Below are positions 35,650 through 46,574 of a stretch of 64,000 bases of DNA, one piece after another (the first letter of the stretch is position 1; the number at the start of each line of letters is the position of its first letter). The DNA comes from JBEKIK01 sp963838495. Its GTDB lineage: Bacteria; Planctomycetota; Planctomycetia; Pirellulales; Thermoguttaceae. The stretch is taken from assembly GCA_963838495.1 (NCBI GenBank), contig CAWIRC010000001.1, positions 1,240,001-1,304,000 on the forward strand, written 5' to 3'. Made by a program: the position numbers and the translations under genes. The notes under the pieces were generated by a model. That model made no database searches and was not told the DNA's origin. It worked only from the letters and a program-made list of their open reading frames with translations.

Positions 35650-37653
35650 ATGTCAAAGCGCAAGAAATCTTCTCAGAAAAAATCGCTCCCGTCCCGTCCG
35701 GGAACATCCATGTTTTCGGCGCTGAGCATAATCGTGCCGGCGGGAGCGGCCGCCATAGCCCTTGCCGCGCTGCTGGCTTACATACCGGCCATAAACGGCG
35801 GGTTCGTTCTGGATGATGAATTGCTGCTGACGGATAGTATTTATATAAGAGACTCCAACGGCCTGTACAAGTTCTGGTGCACCACTGCATCGCTGGACTA
35901 CTGGCCGGTGACAAACACCTCGTTCTGGATGGAGTGGCGATTGTGGGTAATGAACCTCGCCGGATACCATGTCACTAATTTGATATTGCACATTGTCGAA
36001 GCAGTGTTGATTTGGATCATCTTGCGGAAGTTATCCATTCCCGGGGCCTTTTGGGCGGCGATGATTTTCGTCCTGCACCCGGTGAACGTGGAGTCGGCGG
36101 CCTGGATCGCGCAGCGGAAAAACATGATGGCGATGTTGTTTTTCTTGCTGTCGATTCTGTGGTATTTAAAGGTTCTCATGCCTACGGCAAACAGGAGTGC
36201 GGCGCTCTCGCCCCTTTCCTCCCGCTCCTCGCCCCTCGCTCCTCGATCTTCGATCCTATTCTATTGGCTGAGCCTGTCGGCGTTCGTGTTGGCGATGCTC
36301 GGCAAGGCGTCGGTGGTTGTTCAGCCGGTATTGCTACTGGGGATCGCCTGGTGGTTGAGCCCCAAAGAGGCGGGCCCTGTTTTCTCGCCCGGAAAAATGA
36401 GTCTGTCGCCATATGTCCGGCGCAACCTTGCTCTAAGCGCGCCTTTTTTCGCGGTTGCCATTGTCCTGACGGTCGTGAACGTCTGGTTCCAGAAACACGG
36501 CGTTGAAGTGGCGTTTCGGAAGGTCGGTTTCGCGGAGCGACTGTTGGGCTCAGGGGGCGTAATATGGTTCTATCTTTACAAAGCGCTCTTGCCGTTGAAC
36601 CTTGTTTTCGTATATCCGCAGTGGCAAATAAAAACGGATAATCTCCTCTGGTGGCTGCCGCTTGCGGCGGCCTTGGCCGTTACGGCCGTGCTGTGGCGGC
36701 ATCGGAAGGATTGGGGCAGGCCGCTGCTGTTCGCCTGGGGATTTTTCTGCGTGGCCCTGACGCCGGTTCTGGGACTGAAAGACGTGGGCTTCATGGAACA
36801 TTCGCTGGTGGCCGACCATTATCAACACATCGCAATCATCGGGGTGATAGCGTTGATTTCGGCGGGCTTTAGCGCTTGGCATCGGCGGGCGCGAGACAAA
36901 CCGCCCTGGGCAATCGCAGTCGCCGCGGCGGCATTGGCGGTTCTCGCCATTCTGACGTGGAGGCAAAGCGGGCTATACCATGACGCCGTTACACTATATA
37001 AATCGATCCTGGAAAAAAATCCCCAGTCCTGGATGGCGCAAAACAATTTGGGACTTGTCTTGGAAAAATCGGGCAAACCGCAGGAGTCGATCAACTACTT
37101 CCGCGAAGCGCTGCGGCTTAAGCCCAACTACCCAGAGGCCCGTTACAATTGGGCAATCGCCCTGGTCAATTTAGGTCTACTACCGGAGGCTGCCGAACAA
37201 TATGAGCAAGCCTTGAAGCTGAAACCCGATTTCGCACAGGCCCACAATAATTTGGGAATCGTATTGTATAAAATGGACCGGCTACAGGAGTCGATCGATC
37301 AATTCCAGCTTGCGCTACGCACGAAATTCGATTACCCCGAGGCCCACAACAACCTGGGCAGCGCCTTGGCCCGTGTAGGCCGGCATAAGGAGGCCGCCGA
37401 AGAGTTTCGGCAGGCGATTCGGCTGAAGCCGGACTATGCCAAGGCCTACTACAGCCTGGGAAATGCATGTAAAGCATTGGGACAACATCAAGAGGCGATC
37501 GATAACTACAAAAAAGCCTGGGAACTGGCCGTAACTCAAGGGCAAACGGAACTGGCCGGCCAGATTGAACATACAATAAATACCATCCGCGACGGCTCGG
37601 CAAAACCCGTTGATTCGCCACCCGATTCCAATTCGCCGCCTCCGCCGCCCTAA
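35650..37653 (+). CDS. TMTC-like membrane protein with 5 TPR repeats
   Basis: A 667-residue paralogue of the protein at 6983-9430, with the same start of the membrane domain (GGFVLDDE in the first loop, HVTNLILH, HPVNVESAAWIAQRK). About ten hydrophobic segments span residues 30-440, then exactly five TPR units (residues about 456-630) where the other has ten. A tandem-repeat-derived stretch (SPLSSRSSPLAPRSS, 36205-36258) sits in a loop between membrane segments, in frame. A proline-rich tail ends the protein. I chose the ATG at 35650, which precedes MSKRKKSS; an in-frame codon at 35626 is less likely. The acidic LDDE loop suggests a lipid-linked glycosyltransferase, but catalytic proof is lacking. 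Confidence 0.8.
   Translation: MSKRKKSSQKKSLPSRPGTSMFSALSIIVPAGAAAIALAALLAYIPAINGGFVLDDELLLTDSIYIRDSNGLYKFWCTTASLDYWPVTNTSFWMEWRLWVMNLAGYHVTNLILHIVEAVLIWIILRKLSIPGAFWAAMIFVLHPVNVESAAWIAQRKNMMAMLFFLLSILWYLKVLMPTANRSAALSPLSSRSSPLAPRSSILFYWLSLSAFVLAMLGKASVVVQPVLLLGIAWWLSPKEAGPVFSPGKMSLSPYVRRNLALSAPFFAVAIVLTVVNVWFQKHGVEVAFRKVGFAERLLGSGGVIWFYLYKALLPLNLVFVYPQWQIKTDNLLWWLPLAAALAVTAVLWRHRKDWGRPLLFAWGFFCVALTPVLGLKDVGFMEHSLVADHYQHIAIIGVIALISAGFSAWHRRARDKPPWAIAVAAAALAVLAILTWRQSGLYHDAVTLYKSILEKNPQSWMAQNNLGLVLEKSGKPQESINYFREALRLKPNYPEARYNWAIALVNLGLLPEAAEQYEQALKLKPDFAQAHNNLGIVLYKMDRLQESIDQFQLALRTKFDYPEAHNNLGSALARVGRHKEAAEEFRQAIRLKPDYAKAYYSLGNACKALGQHQEAIDNYKKAWELAVTQGQTELAGQIEHTINTIRDGSAKPVDSPPDSNSPPPPP
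36205..36258. repeat. Degenerate tcctcgctc-type tandem repeat inside TPR gene
   Basis: A low-complexity run of ctcctcgcccctcg units is translated in frame as SPLSSRSSPLAPRSS. The corresponding loop in the paralogue at 6983-9430 has an unrelated sequence, so the repeat is a late addition. Confidence 0.65.
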
Positions 37654-37682
37654 TCCTTCGAAAATCCCATATTGGCCAAATC

Positions 37683-38469
37683 ATGTCGCATACCGATATC
37701 AGACTGGGTTTAGGATTAATCGGCGTCGGCCGCCAATGGGGGCACGCGGCAAGCCAGGTACCTGATGAAACCGCCGCGCTTAATTTCCTCAAAGGCGCCT
37801 TTGAATTGAATGTGGATTTTTTCGATACCGCGGCCTCTTACGGATCGAGCGAAGAGCGCCTGGGAAAATTCCTGCGAACCCTCAGTCCCGTGCAAAGGGC
37901 ACGCATCACGGTGTCCACAAAATTCGGCGATCACTGGGATGAAAAAACCCAAAACTCATACGTCGATCATTCCTTCGGCGCCCTGCGCGAGTCTCGATCG
38001 AAGTATATCCAGATTAGGGAAAATCGACATCCTCCAATTGCACAAGACCACTGTCCGGACGTTGAAAAGCGACGACCTGCGGCGGGCCATGGACTACGCC
38101 CGCGAAAATGGCATTTCCCGCTTCGGGGCCAGCATAAGCGACCTGGAATCGGGCCGGATGGTCTCGGAAAGCGACGTGTTTTCGATAATCCAATGCCCTT
38201 ACAACGCGGAAAACGCGAAATTCGGCGAAATCATCGATCTGGCCGAAGAAAATCACAAACTCGTGCTCACCAACCGCCCTTTCGGAATGGGTAAACTTTT
38301 ATACGATGAAGCACGAGAAGTGGTCGATAAAAAAGCACGGCAAATCGAGGCCTTTTCCTCCATTCTTAGCAAGAAGTTCCATGGCTTTATCCTTTCCGGG
38401 ACAAAGTCGCTGGAACATCTGCGAGAAAATATCGAGGCCTTCTCGCTCGCCTCCCGCCGATTCACATAG
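37683..38469 (+). CDS. Aldo/keto reductase family protein (one frame break)
   Basis: Read across one break the protein is about 262 residues, somewhat short for the family (usually 280-330). The N-terminal GLGLIGVGRQWG and the FFDTAASYGSSEERLGKFL box, with Asp and Tyr of the catalytic tetrad in DTAASYG, are clear. After the break come DILQLHK (the usual His position), the SISDLESG stretch, and IIQCPYN. The catalytic lysine is likely in ITVSTKFG. The frame breaks near 38003, where restoring TC to a tctctc run gives LRESLDRS. It starts 30 bases after the TPR gene on the same strand and may share its transcript. Confidence 0.82.
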
Positions 38470-38540
38470 GAGAACAGGCATTCCTGCCTGTCTTAAAAAC
38501 TATCTCCATCTCCATCGGGCAGACAAGAATGTCTGCCCTC

Positions 38541-40272
38541 CTAGAAAGCCCCCATTTTTTTCGCCGCCCAAAGGGCCAGTTTTTCCCGAAAGATTTTGGC
38601 GTTGTGGCGGATGTTGACGGGAAAAGAGCGGCGGAAAAGGAAATCGCCGATTGATTTCGTAATCCGACTGCCTTGTCCAAGCAGGCGGATTTCGTCGAGC
38701 AAGGCTTTTTTGGCCGCCGGAGTTTTGGGAAATTTGCCTTGCTTGGGCTCTAATATTATGACGGGATGTTGCATACCGGGCGGGCCGACGCCCACCAGGG
38801 CCGAGCGGAAAATATCGGGATGCTGATTGAATATCGCCTCGCAGCAGACCGGATACAACGCACCGCCGGCCGAAAGCACGCGATGCGCGACCCGCCCGCA
38901 AAACCAGAATCGCCCTTCCCTGTCGAAATAACCCGCGTCGCCCATGCGGTGCCAAATTTTGCCCGCATGTTGGGGCGACAGTTCAACTGTCGCCCCAACT
39001 GATTCAATTTGTTCGGCGATTTTTGCCGTTTTATTCGCTTCCACGCGGGTAACGTAGCATTGGGTCACTTGCGGGCCGCTGACAATCAGTTCCCCGATTT
39101 CGCCGGCGGGCAATTCTTTAACGTCCGCGATCGATGGGATCGGCCCGTCGCTGATGCGGATCACCTTCCACTCGATTCCGGCGAATTTCCGGCCCACGCA
39201 GGTTCCGGCCCCTTGCCGGGTTTTTTCAGCGGTTTCGCCCAGCACTTCGCCGGCGGCGATGGAAGAGACCGGCAAGGCCTCTGTTGCGCCATAGGGCGTG
39301 TGCATGTCGCCTTGCTCATTGATGCAATCCTTCATCCGCCGCAGCACGTTCAACCGGAACCGGCGCACCGGACGACAATACTCGCCGCACCGTCGAAAGC
39401 CGGATTTTACGTTCTTCGCAGTACCGGCCCACGCGGTCCCATATCGCCGGCGAACCAAAGGCTTGCGTAGCCTTCCAATCGCTTGCCGCCTCGATGATTT
39501 TGGCCGGATCAACGCCCGCGGGTTTTGACGGATCCATGTCCGGAATCACGGCCGTCACGCCCATCGCGCAGTTGAAAAGTCCGAACAGCGGGAAGGCGGG
39601 CAGATCGATTTCGCCCGGCCGAATGTCGAAACGCTCGCGGATTTGCTCCACTTGAGCCTGAAAATTGCCGTGGGTAAAGAGCACGCCCTTTGGCTCTCCG
39701 GTGCTGCCGGTGGTAAAGATGATCGCCGCCGGATCATCGGCCATGGTTGCCGCCATGTCGCCGGCCGCGTGCACCGCTTCAGATGATGCGGCTTGGCGAA
39801 GCTTTTCCAATGTCGTTCCACCCCAAAACCAGCGCCGCCCCACGGTTACGTTGAATCTCGCCCTGGGGAATCTCCGCCGCAAAAAAACCCGTACGGCATG
39901 AACCAGCGGAACGGCGATAAAGCCTTCCGGCTCGACATCGGCCAGGCAGCGGATAAGATTCCTTCGGCCCATGCCCGGATCGATCAAAACGCTCACCGCC
40001 CCGGCCTTGAGCAACGCAAAGACCAGCGATACGAAATCGATCCCGGGCCGTACAAGCAGCGCCAGTCGCGTGCCTGGAGCCACGCCCATGCGCCGCAAAC
40101 CCAAAGCAATGCAACCACTGTCGCTATCCAGTCGCCTGAAGTTGAAATGCCGATATTGCCGCTTGCCCAAGTTGTCATAACCAAGTGGTTCCACCACGGC
40201 AATGGCATCGGGCATGGCTTGGGCCATTTCGCTGAGCCGGGCGGCGACGTTAAGCGGATGATTCATGATCAT
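38541..40272 (-). CDS. AMP-dependent acyl ligase, OleC-like (one frame break)
   Basis: An ANL-superfamily adenylating enzyme of about 577 residues when joined at about 39358. The P-loop-like motif TTGSTGEPKGV, the middle box TPYGATEALPV and the hinge KIWHRMGDAGYFD are all visible. It resembles OleC, which forms beta-lactones from beta-hydroxy acids in bacterial olefin synthesis, more than ordinary acyl-CoA ligases. No OleA, OleB or OleD partner is adjacent. Before the hinge, a palindromic repeat copy (38969-38999) adds the residues SVGATVELSPQ in frame, absent from the relatives I remember. The true start may be the ATG at 40266. Confidence 0.78.
38969..38999. repeat. 'gttggggcgacagtt c aactgtcgccccaac' palindrome inside a ligase gene
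   Basis: A perfect 15-base inverted repeat with a single central base. It lies in frame within the OleC-like gene just before the conserved hinge. A 31-base copy differing at two positions, one per arm, is at 41308-41338. Confidence 0.9.
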
Positions 40273-40429
40273 CTATCTTGACAATCAGGGCAAAATCCCG
40301 CAATCCCCTTAATCGAGTCGCCATGTATTGAAGTCCGGCCACTTAATACTATAAAATGATGCGAACGCGAAATTCAGGCAGATATCCCGCTGGAAAACGT
40401 CCTTGCCCTTTTCGACGCCGCCTACGATT

Positions 40430-41001
40430 ATGAATTCTATGATTAATTGGCCGAGCTTGCTGGGCATATCGCTGGGATTGGCCATGGACGCCTTTGCCGT
40501 GTCGATAGCCGTGGGCCTGGGCCTTGCCCGAGTAACGCCGCGCCACACCTTTCGCGTCGCCTTCCACTTCGGCCTGTTCCAATTCCTGATGCCGGTGATC
40601 GGCTGGGCGCTGGGCCGGCAGTTGAGCCTTTATTTTAGTCGATACAACCACTGGGTGGCCCTGGCGCTTCTTTCCTTTATCGGCTGCAAGATGCTGTGGG
40701 AGGCCGGCGCCAGGCATGAATCCTCTGCCAAAGGCGATCCTACCCGGGGCTTGATGCTCGTCACGCTTTCCCTGGCCACCAGCATCGACGCCCTGGCAGT
40801 GGGCGTGAGCATGGCGCTTTTGGGCGTATCCGTTTGGATGCCCAGCGTGGTTATCGGCCTTATCACCGCCACGCTAAGCGCGGTGGGCATCAGATTCGGA
40901 GGCGCGCTGGCGCGCGCTGGCAACGCTGGGCTGAAATCGCCGGCGGAGCGGTCTTAATCCTTATAGGACTGGAAATATTCTTCTCCCACATCGCCGCGTA
41001 A
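40430..41001 (+). CDS. mntP: Manganese efflux pump MntP (frame break near C-terminus)
   Basis: A 190-residue membrane protein read across one break. Six hydrophobic segments form two repeated halves, each with an Asp in the transport site: AMDAFAVS near residue 20 and SIDALAVG near 118. These are typical of MntP (formerly YebN, DUF204), which exports Mn2+ across the inner membrane. The start at 40430 is chosen because upstream in-frame codons precede the family start. The frame breaks at about 40910 in a gc-rich run, after which RWQRWAEIAGGAVLILIGLEIFF completes the last helix. No mntR or yybP-ykoY-like leader is evident. Confidence 0.87.
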
Positions 41002-41027
41002 AGTGCGTGAAACGCCCACATTTTCAG

Positions 41028-41112
41028 TGCCGAAGACAGGACTTGAACCTGCACGCCCTTGACGGGCACTAGGTCCTGAACCTAGCGCGTCTGCCAGTTC
41101 CGCCACTTCGGC
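41028..41112 (-). tRNA. tRNA-Leu (anticodon CAG)
   Basis: On the minus strand a full class II tRNA folds: the acceptor stem gccgaag pairs with cttcggc, the anticodon arm is ctagg-ttcagga-cctag with anticodon CAG, and a long variable arm (tgcccgtcaagggcg) and T arm (gcaggttcaagtcctgt) follow. The discriminator is A, as expected for leucine. CCA is not encoded. It lies just past the mntP stop on the opposite strand. Confidence 0.95.
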
Positions 41113-41307
41113 TTCATCTTGATTTCTAGTTTAGTTGCCGCAAAAAAACAAGGGGGGACTGGTCCGGCGGCCCGGGTCCTCGAACCTGGACGGAACAGCC
41201 GCATAAAGAAAACATGGATCCCTGCCAAAACTCTTGAAACTCCGACCCAAAACTTTAAAAACCGGCGTTGCCCTCATATATCCACTTTGGGGTGGAAGTT
41301 AAAAAAA

Positions 41308-41338
41308 GTTGGGGCGGCAGTTCAACTGCCGCCCCAAC
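41308..41338. repeat. Intergenic copy of the gttggggcg palindrome
   Basis: gttggggcggcagtt-c-aactgccgccccaac, a perfect inverted repeat, is the same family as 38969-38999 with one compensating change in each arm. It lies downstream of the DUF1559 gene that ends at 41365. Confidence 0.88.
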
Positions 41339-41364
41339 CAAGATATGCAACCAAGTTTTATGCA

Positions 41365-42545
41365 TCAATCAAAATTGGGTGCAGGATCGTTGTTATTTCT
41401 TGTTATGGCAAAGAAATACATGGCAAAGTCCACGTCTTTGCGGATCGTACGCACCGCGCCGTCTCCAAACAGATGATTGACGACCGACGGATGCCCGGAC
41501 GACGGGCCGTAAGTTTTTGAATTATACGGCGGGACGCCTCCGGCTATGTTGCAAAGATTGGCGAGATTCGAGGGTAGATTGCTCGGATCAGGATATTGCC
41601 CGGCATTGGTATTCGGGAAATCATATTGCAAATAGGTGCGCATTAACTGAACAGTGGAAGCGGCATCCGCATCATATTTCCCATTGAAACCGTTGGGAAT
41701 AACGAAAGGATATCCCGAGCCCACTGTGGTGGACGCCGGCTGATATGAAATATTCGGGGCGCCGGGACTGGGCGTGCCTACGAGGGTGCAAGCCTGGCCG
41801 GCAAACCAAGCGCTGCATGAAGTACTCGGCGTTGCAGCATTACCCGAAAAATCCATGGTCTCCAGTGTGATAATGGTGTGGGCGGTTCCATCCATGAAAT
41901 CCGCTATACGGTTTTGCTTTCCAGGGTAGACGGCCCCGTCAGGATGTGAGGACGAAACCAAAGGAACGGCTGAGCCGTAAGGATTCGCGGTGGCGCCTGG
42001 CAAACAATATCCTAAACTTATCATGTTCGTGGCGCCCATAGCCTTATAGTTTGTGACGGCAATCCTACTTCCCTGGTTGGCCGTTTGGTTCAGATACAAG
42101 GAATTGGGATTGCTCGGGCATGCCAACTCCGGGATCAGAGTGTCCCGGGCGTTTATCATGTTCTGGTCTGTGCTCCTGTATAACGCGGTTGCGTCCGTAG
42201 CCATCAAAGGGGATTTGAGCGCCGTAGTGGTGTTCAAATTGTCATACATTGAGCTGTACTCCATCATAGGGAGTAAATAGACCAAAAAACTCGCCCCACC
42301 GACCCAGTTCTTTGCGCCGGTATCTGGGCCAATCTTTGCGGATTGGGGAAATCGTTTGTTGGCGTCGTGATAATTGTGAAACCCCAATCCAATCTGCTTC
42401 AGATTGTTGATGCACGCCGCGCGGCGCGCGCCTCGCGCGCCGCCTGGATCGCCGGCAATAGCAAGGCGATCAATATGCCGATGATTGCAATCACCACCAG
42501 CAATTCCACGAGGGTGAATCCCCTCTTCTTGCGATAACTAGTCAT
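41365..42545 (-). CDS. DUF1559 protein with type IV pilin-like N-terminus (one frame break)
   Basis: A DUF1559 family protein of about 393 residues. The start at 42545 opens MTSYRKKRGFTLVELLVVIA with the prepilin cleavage site before Phe and Glu at +5; a ggaggt binding site lies just upstream. The frame breaks near 42414 in a gcg-rich stretch, where restoring a second G gives AAREAARRAACINNLKQIG, the family consensus. The C-terminal H-x9-DG motif is intact (HPSVVNHLFGDG). The product should be processed by a prepilin peptidase and exposed at the cell envelope. It is transcribed away from the AddB gene. Confidence 0.92.
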
Positions 42546-42645
42546 AAGACCACCTCCACAGAAAAATAAAAGAATAAAAACAGTAAATATCCGCGGCGAC
42601 CGTCGCCGCAGACACACAAACGCAATAAAATGGAAATGAGACAAC

Positions 42646-43188
42646 TATACGGTGATACACCGCAGCCACTTCTCGTCCATCGTTAACTGGGGAAAGAGTT
42701 TTCACACTCTATCCCAGCGCTTCTGATTCTATGTTATCGACCGCTACTTTGTCAAAGGATTTTTCATTATTTTTTTATGTGTAATCTATCCCAACCCTCT
42801 GCGAATCACCATCTTCTGATCAATATTACCAGTTTTATTCGTTTTTTGAGTATTATCGCATTAACGTCCAATTGTGATACACAACGTTAAATAATGTTGC
42901 ACAATAATCACCTCTATTTGTACAATAGCCTAACCTATATCTGTCAATTGACTTACATTGTCATCGGTCTTTGTTAAAATAAACTCCTTATTGCGGATTT
43001 TATGAAAAAACTACTGCAATTGTCAAAAGAAATATAAAATTTACGTCAATCAATTATAGACATTCTAGGTATAAACACATATTATGGGCTATCTCGATAA
43101 CCCACATTGGGCATTAAGATTGCGGTCTATTCCCTTCCTTTTTTTAGCCCCTTTCAACTGATAATATTTCACACGAATTGCTTAAAAC
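42646..43188. other. AT-rich divergent intergenic region (543 bp)
   Basis: The gap lies between the DUF1559 gene and the addB gene and is markedly AT-rich. It carries a good minus-strand promoter (see 42726-42755). No gene or repeat family copy is apparent in the remainder. Confidence 0.55.
42726..42755 (-). promoter_or_regulatory. Sigma-70-like promoter for DUF1559 gene
   Basis: On the minus strand, a perfect -35 TTGACA (42750-42755) and a near-consensus -10 TAGAAT (42726-42731) are separated by 18 bases. This lies about 180 bases upstream of the start codon at 42545 and implies a long untranslated leader. Confidence 0.5.
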
Positions 43189-46100
43189 ATGGCTGCTTCC
43201 CTTGTTGTGGTATCCGGACCTGCACAAAGTGGAAAAACGCGTTATATGCTTACGCGTTACAGGGAGGAGTTGCACACTAACAAACCGGGAACCGCTTTGT
43301 GGCTGGCCCCGGCCTGGCGAGCAGCGGCCGATGTCCGCAACAGTATCTTGGGCGCCGAGTTGCCGGCCTGCTGGGAACCGGGTGTGTTGACTTTCGACAA
43401 GTTCTCCCAAGCCATTCTTGACCACAGCGACCTGACTATCCGGCCCTTAAATTCTTCCATGAAGCGGCAGTTCGTGCGCAGTTTGATCGAAGAGCAAAAT
43501 GCCCGCGGCCGTTTGCGGTATTTCAGCTCCATCGTCACGACCGGCGGGCTGGTCGATCTGGTTTGCGAAATCCTCAGCGAATTGAAACGCTTGGAAATCT
43601 GGCCCGAGGAATTTCGCCGCGCATGCCAGGCTCGCGTGCCACCGGCTCAGCCAGTGCAGCAGATGGCCGACAAGGATCAGGAATTGCTGGAGCTTTACGA
43701 AACTTATCAGCTTACCCTGCGCGAGAATCAACTTTACGATGCCGAAGGCCGATTCTGGTCGGCCCGCGACCGGCTGCAACAGGAGCAGCGCAGGCCTTTT
43801 GAAAATCTGCGTTTAGTGGTTGCCGACGGATTTACCGACTTCACCCGCACGCAGCACGAAATTCTCGAACTGCTCGCCGGCTGGGTCGATGAAATTTTCA
43901 TATCTCTGCCCCTTGAGTCCGAACCCCGCCGCGCCGATCTCTTCAGCAAGCCCTTGAAAACATTAGCGGAATTGCAGCGTCGCCACGCCGATCTGACGAT
44001 CGAGGAAATTCCCCGGCCTGAAAACTCCTCCTGGCCGGCCATGAGTCATCTGGAAAAAAACCTGTTTCTCAATCCTCGCCGTGTCAGCGGGCGTGGCACT
44101 GGCTCAGCCAGTGCCACCCATGATCACAGCTCGGCCAGTGCCGCCCGCGCCGCTGGTTTTGAAGGAATCGAAATCCTGCCTGCCGCAAAATCCCAAGGCG
44201 AAATGGAACTGGTGGGAGCAAGAATTAAGCGGCTTTTGGCCGAAGAAACCGCCCGGCCGGGCGATATCGCCGTCGTATTCCGCTCCCCGCAAGATGACGG
44301 GGGATTGGCCGCCGAGGTCTTTCAAGGGCTCGGCATTCCGGCATCTTGGGAAATGGGACAAACGCTGGATCGAATTCCTATAATGCGGGCGCTGAAGTCG
44401 CTCTTGCAATTGGACCTTGAGGATTGGCCCTTTCGCCGCCTGCTGGCCGTTTTGGGCAACAACTATTTCCAGCCGGATTGGCCCGAATGGAAGGCCGGCG
44501 AGTCGGCGGCAATTCTGGAAAAAGCCATCCGCAATTTGCAAATCCCTCGTGGGCGAACCGCCTTGCTCGATCAACTTGCCGACCAAACCGCGGATCACGT
44601 TGCTTCCAGTATTCTTCACCGGCTGGCAGCCGCTTTTGACAATTTGCCTGCAAATGCCACACTGCCGCAATGGGCAAAGGCTTGGGAAAAACTCGCCCAG
44701 CAAACAGGAATGTTCAGGGTTCAGGGATCAGGGTTCGGGGTTCAGGATTCCGCTTCATCCTTCATCTCTGATCCCTCATCCGACGCAACAGCATGGAATC
44801 GCCTGCAAGCCGCGCTTTTGGCCGGCGATACGCTAGCCGCCTGGCGCAATTGCCGGGCCGATGAACTGGATCGCGAGCAGGCGTTTCTCGCCCTTGGCGA
44901 CATACTCGGAAGCGAACGCCTGCCGGCGGCGAACGACGAGTCGGGCCGGGTGCGCGTGCTTGGCGCGGCCAGCGTCCGATCGCTCAAAGTGCCCTTTCTT
45001 TTTTTGGCCGGTTTATCGGAAAAAGCCTTCCCCCCGCCCGACCGTGAGGATCGGCTTTACAGCGAAGTCGAATACCTGGAACTCATTGAAAAAGGCTTGC
45101 CTTTTGTGGCGCGTACCGAACGATCCGCGAGGAGATGCTGTTGTTTTACGAGGTTTTGACCCGCGCCACCAGGCGTTTGTATCTGAGCTATCCAGCCCTG
45201 GACGATGCCGCCCAGCCGCTTTCGCCAAGCCCATACGTGTTGGAAGTCATACAGGCTTGCGGCGGCGAGGAAATTGTCCGCTCGCCGGTTATAGACATAC
45301 GGCCCATCCCCAGCGAGGACGAACCGCTCTCGGCGGCCCAATTTCGCGTCAAGGCCCTGGCCGACGCCCTGGGCCTATCAGCAAAGTCCCCCTCTGCTTT
45401 GGAAAATAATAAGGATAATGGCGATGGGAACGGGGATCTATCGCTTCTCGCCGGATTGATGCAAAAAGGAACCGCCAATCTTTCGGCCGGATTGGAAACC
45501 ATCATTCTCCGCCAGGAAAGACACGATTTCGGCCCGGCCGAAGGCATTCTGCCCGGCAAGGAGGCAAAAAAATTCTTTGCCGCGGAATTTTCGCCAAATC
45601 GCTGCTTCACCGCATCCGAGCTGGAACAATTCGCCGCTTGCCCCTTCCGCTTTCTCCTGGAAAACGTGCTAAAACTCGAACCGCCGGAAGACATCGCGCT
45701 GGAATTAGACGCCTTGGAGCGGGGCCAAATCGTGCATGATGTATTGGCCTTGTTTCATCGCCGCGTGAACCAGTCGCTGGGACACCCGGCTTCGCCCCTG
45801 CAACTCGCGTCTGAAGAATTCGAGCGGCTGCTCCAAAAAGCCCTGGAGGATTCGCTTCCCCGGCCTTCGACCAGTCGCCTGCGCAACGCCCTGAGCGAGA
45901 TAAATCGCCGCCTGATAGTCGATTGGCTGGCCGAATATCGCAAGCAGTGCGAATCATACGATGCATTATGGTCGGCCTACGACGGGCCGCTTGTGCCCGA
46001 GTTTTTCGAAACCTCGTTCGGCGAATCGAAACATCGCGACGCCGCCTCCCTTGCGGCCGAGCAGCCCTTGGAATTCGCCGCGGGCAAAGAAACGATTCGC

Positions 46101-46574
46101 ATTTCCGGCCGGATCGATCGCATCGACACGGGCATGGCCGCCGGCAAAAACGTGTTCAACATCCTGGATTATAAAACCGGCAAGGCGAGGAAATTCGATG
46201 CACGCGAAGTCGAACGCGGCACGAGCCTGCAACTGCCCTTATACGCCATTGCCGCCCTGAAACTGCTCCTCAACGATCGCGACCCCAAACCTTTGCAGGC
46301 GGGTTATTGGAATGTCGCCGGGGAGGGTTTCAAGTCAAAGCAGTCACTTGTGATGCACGCCCTTGTACGCGGCGATGTCGAAATAACCGAGCAGTGGGAA
46401 AAAATCCGCATGGATTTGGAAACAATAATACCCATCTTGGTCCAATGCATTCGCAATGGCGAGTTTCGCGTTTTCAATCCCGACCAAGAGTGCACTCGTT
46501 ATTGCCCTTTCAGCACGGTTTGCCGCATCCGGCAGATCCGCTCATTGGAGAAGACATGGACGCCGACGACGTAA
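43189..46574 (+). CDS. addB: AddB-type helicase/nuclease subunit (one frame break)
   Basis: Read across one break this is about 1,128 residues, close to B. subtilis AddB. Residues 10-17 are a Walker A-like GPAQSGKT. The C-terminal nuclease has GRIDRID and LDYKTGK with the catalytic Asp/Lys pattern. Four cysteines (CPFRFL, then C-x3-C-x5-C in CTRYCPFSTVC) match the AddB iron-sulfur cluster that clamps the nuclease. AddAB resects double-strand breaks for recombination at Chi-like sites. The frame breaks at about 45123 (one base lost between TER and IREEMLLFYE). In-frame repeat copies at 44093-44117 and 44712-44781 add residues within the helicase-like region. The end overlaps the addA start. 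Confidence 0.88.
44093..44117. repeat. 'gtggcactggct c agccagtgccac' palindrome inside addB
   Basis: A perfect 12-base inverted repeat with one central base lies in frame within addB. Degenerate relatives lie at 43637-43658 (also in addB), 44130-44146 and 46594-46615 (the addA start region), so the family clusters in the addB-addA operon. Confidence 0.82.
44712..44781. repeat. Heptamer array (gttcagg / ttcatcc) inside addB
   Basis: Units of the type gttcagggttcaggg (44712-44747) and cttcatccttcatc (44753-44781) are translated as FRVQGSGFGVQDSASSF. They match heptamer arrays that elsewhere lie between genes (34667-34711, 6938-6990), so this is repeat DNA carried in a coding region. Confidence 0.8.
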
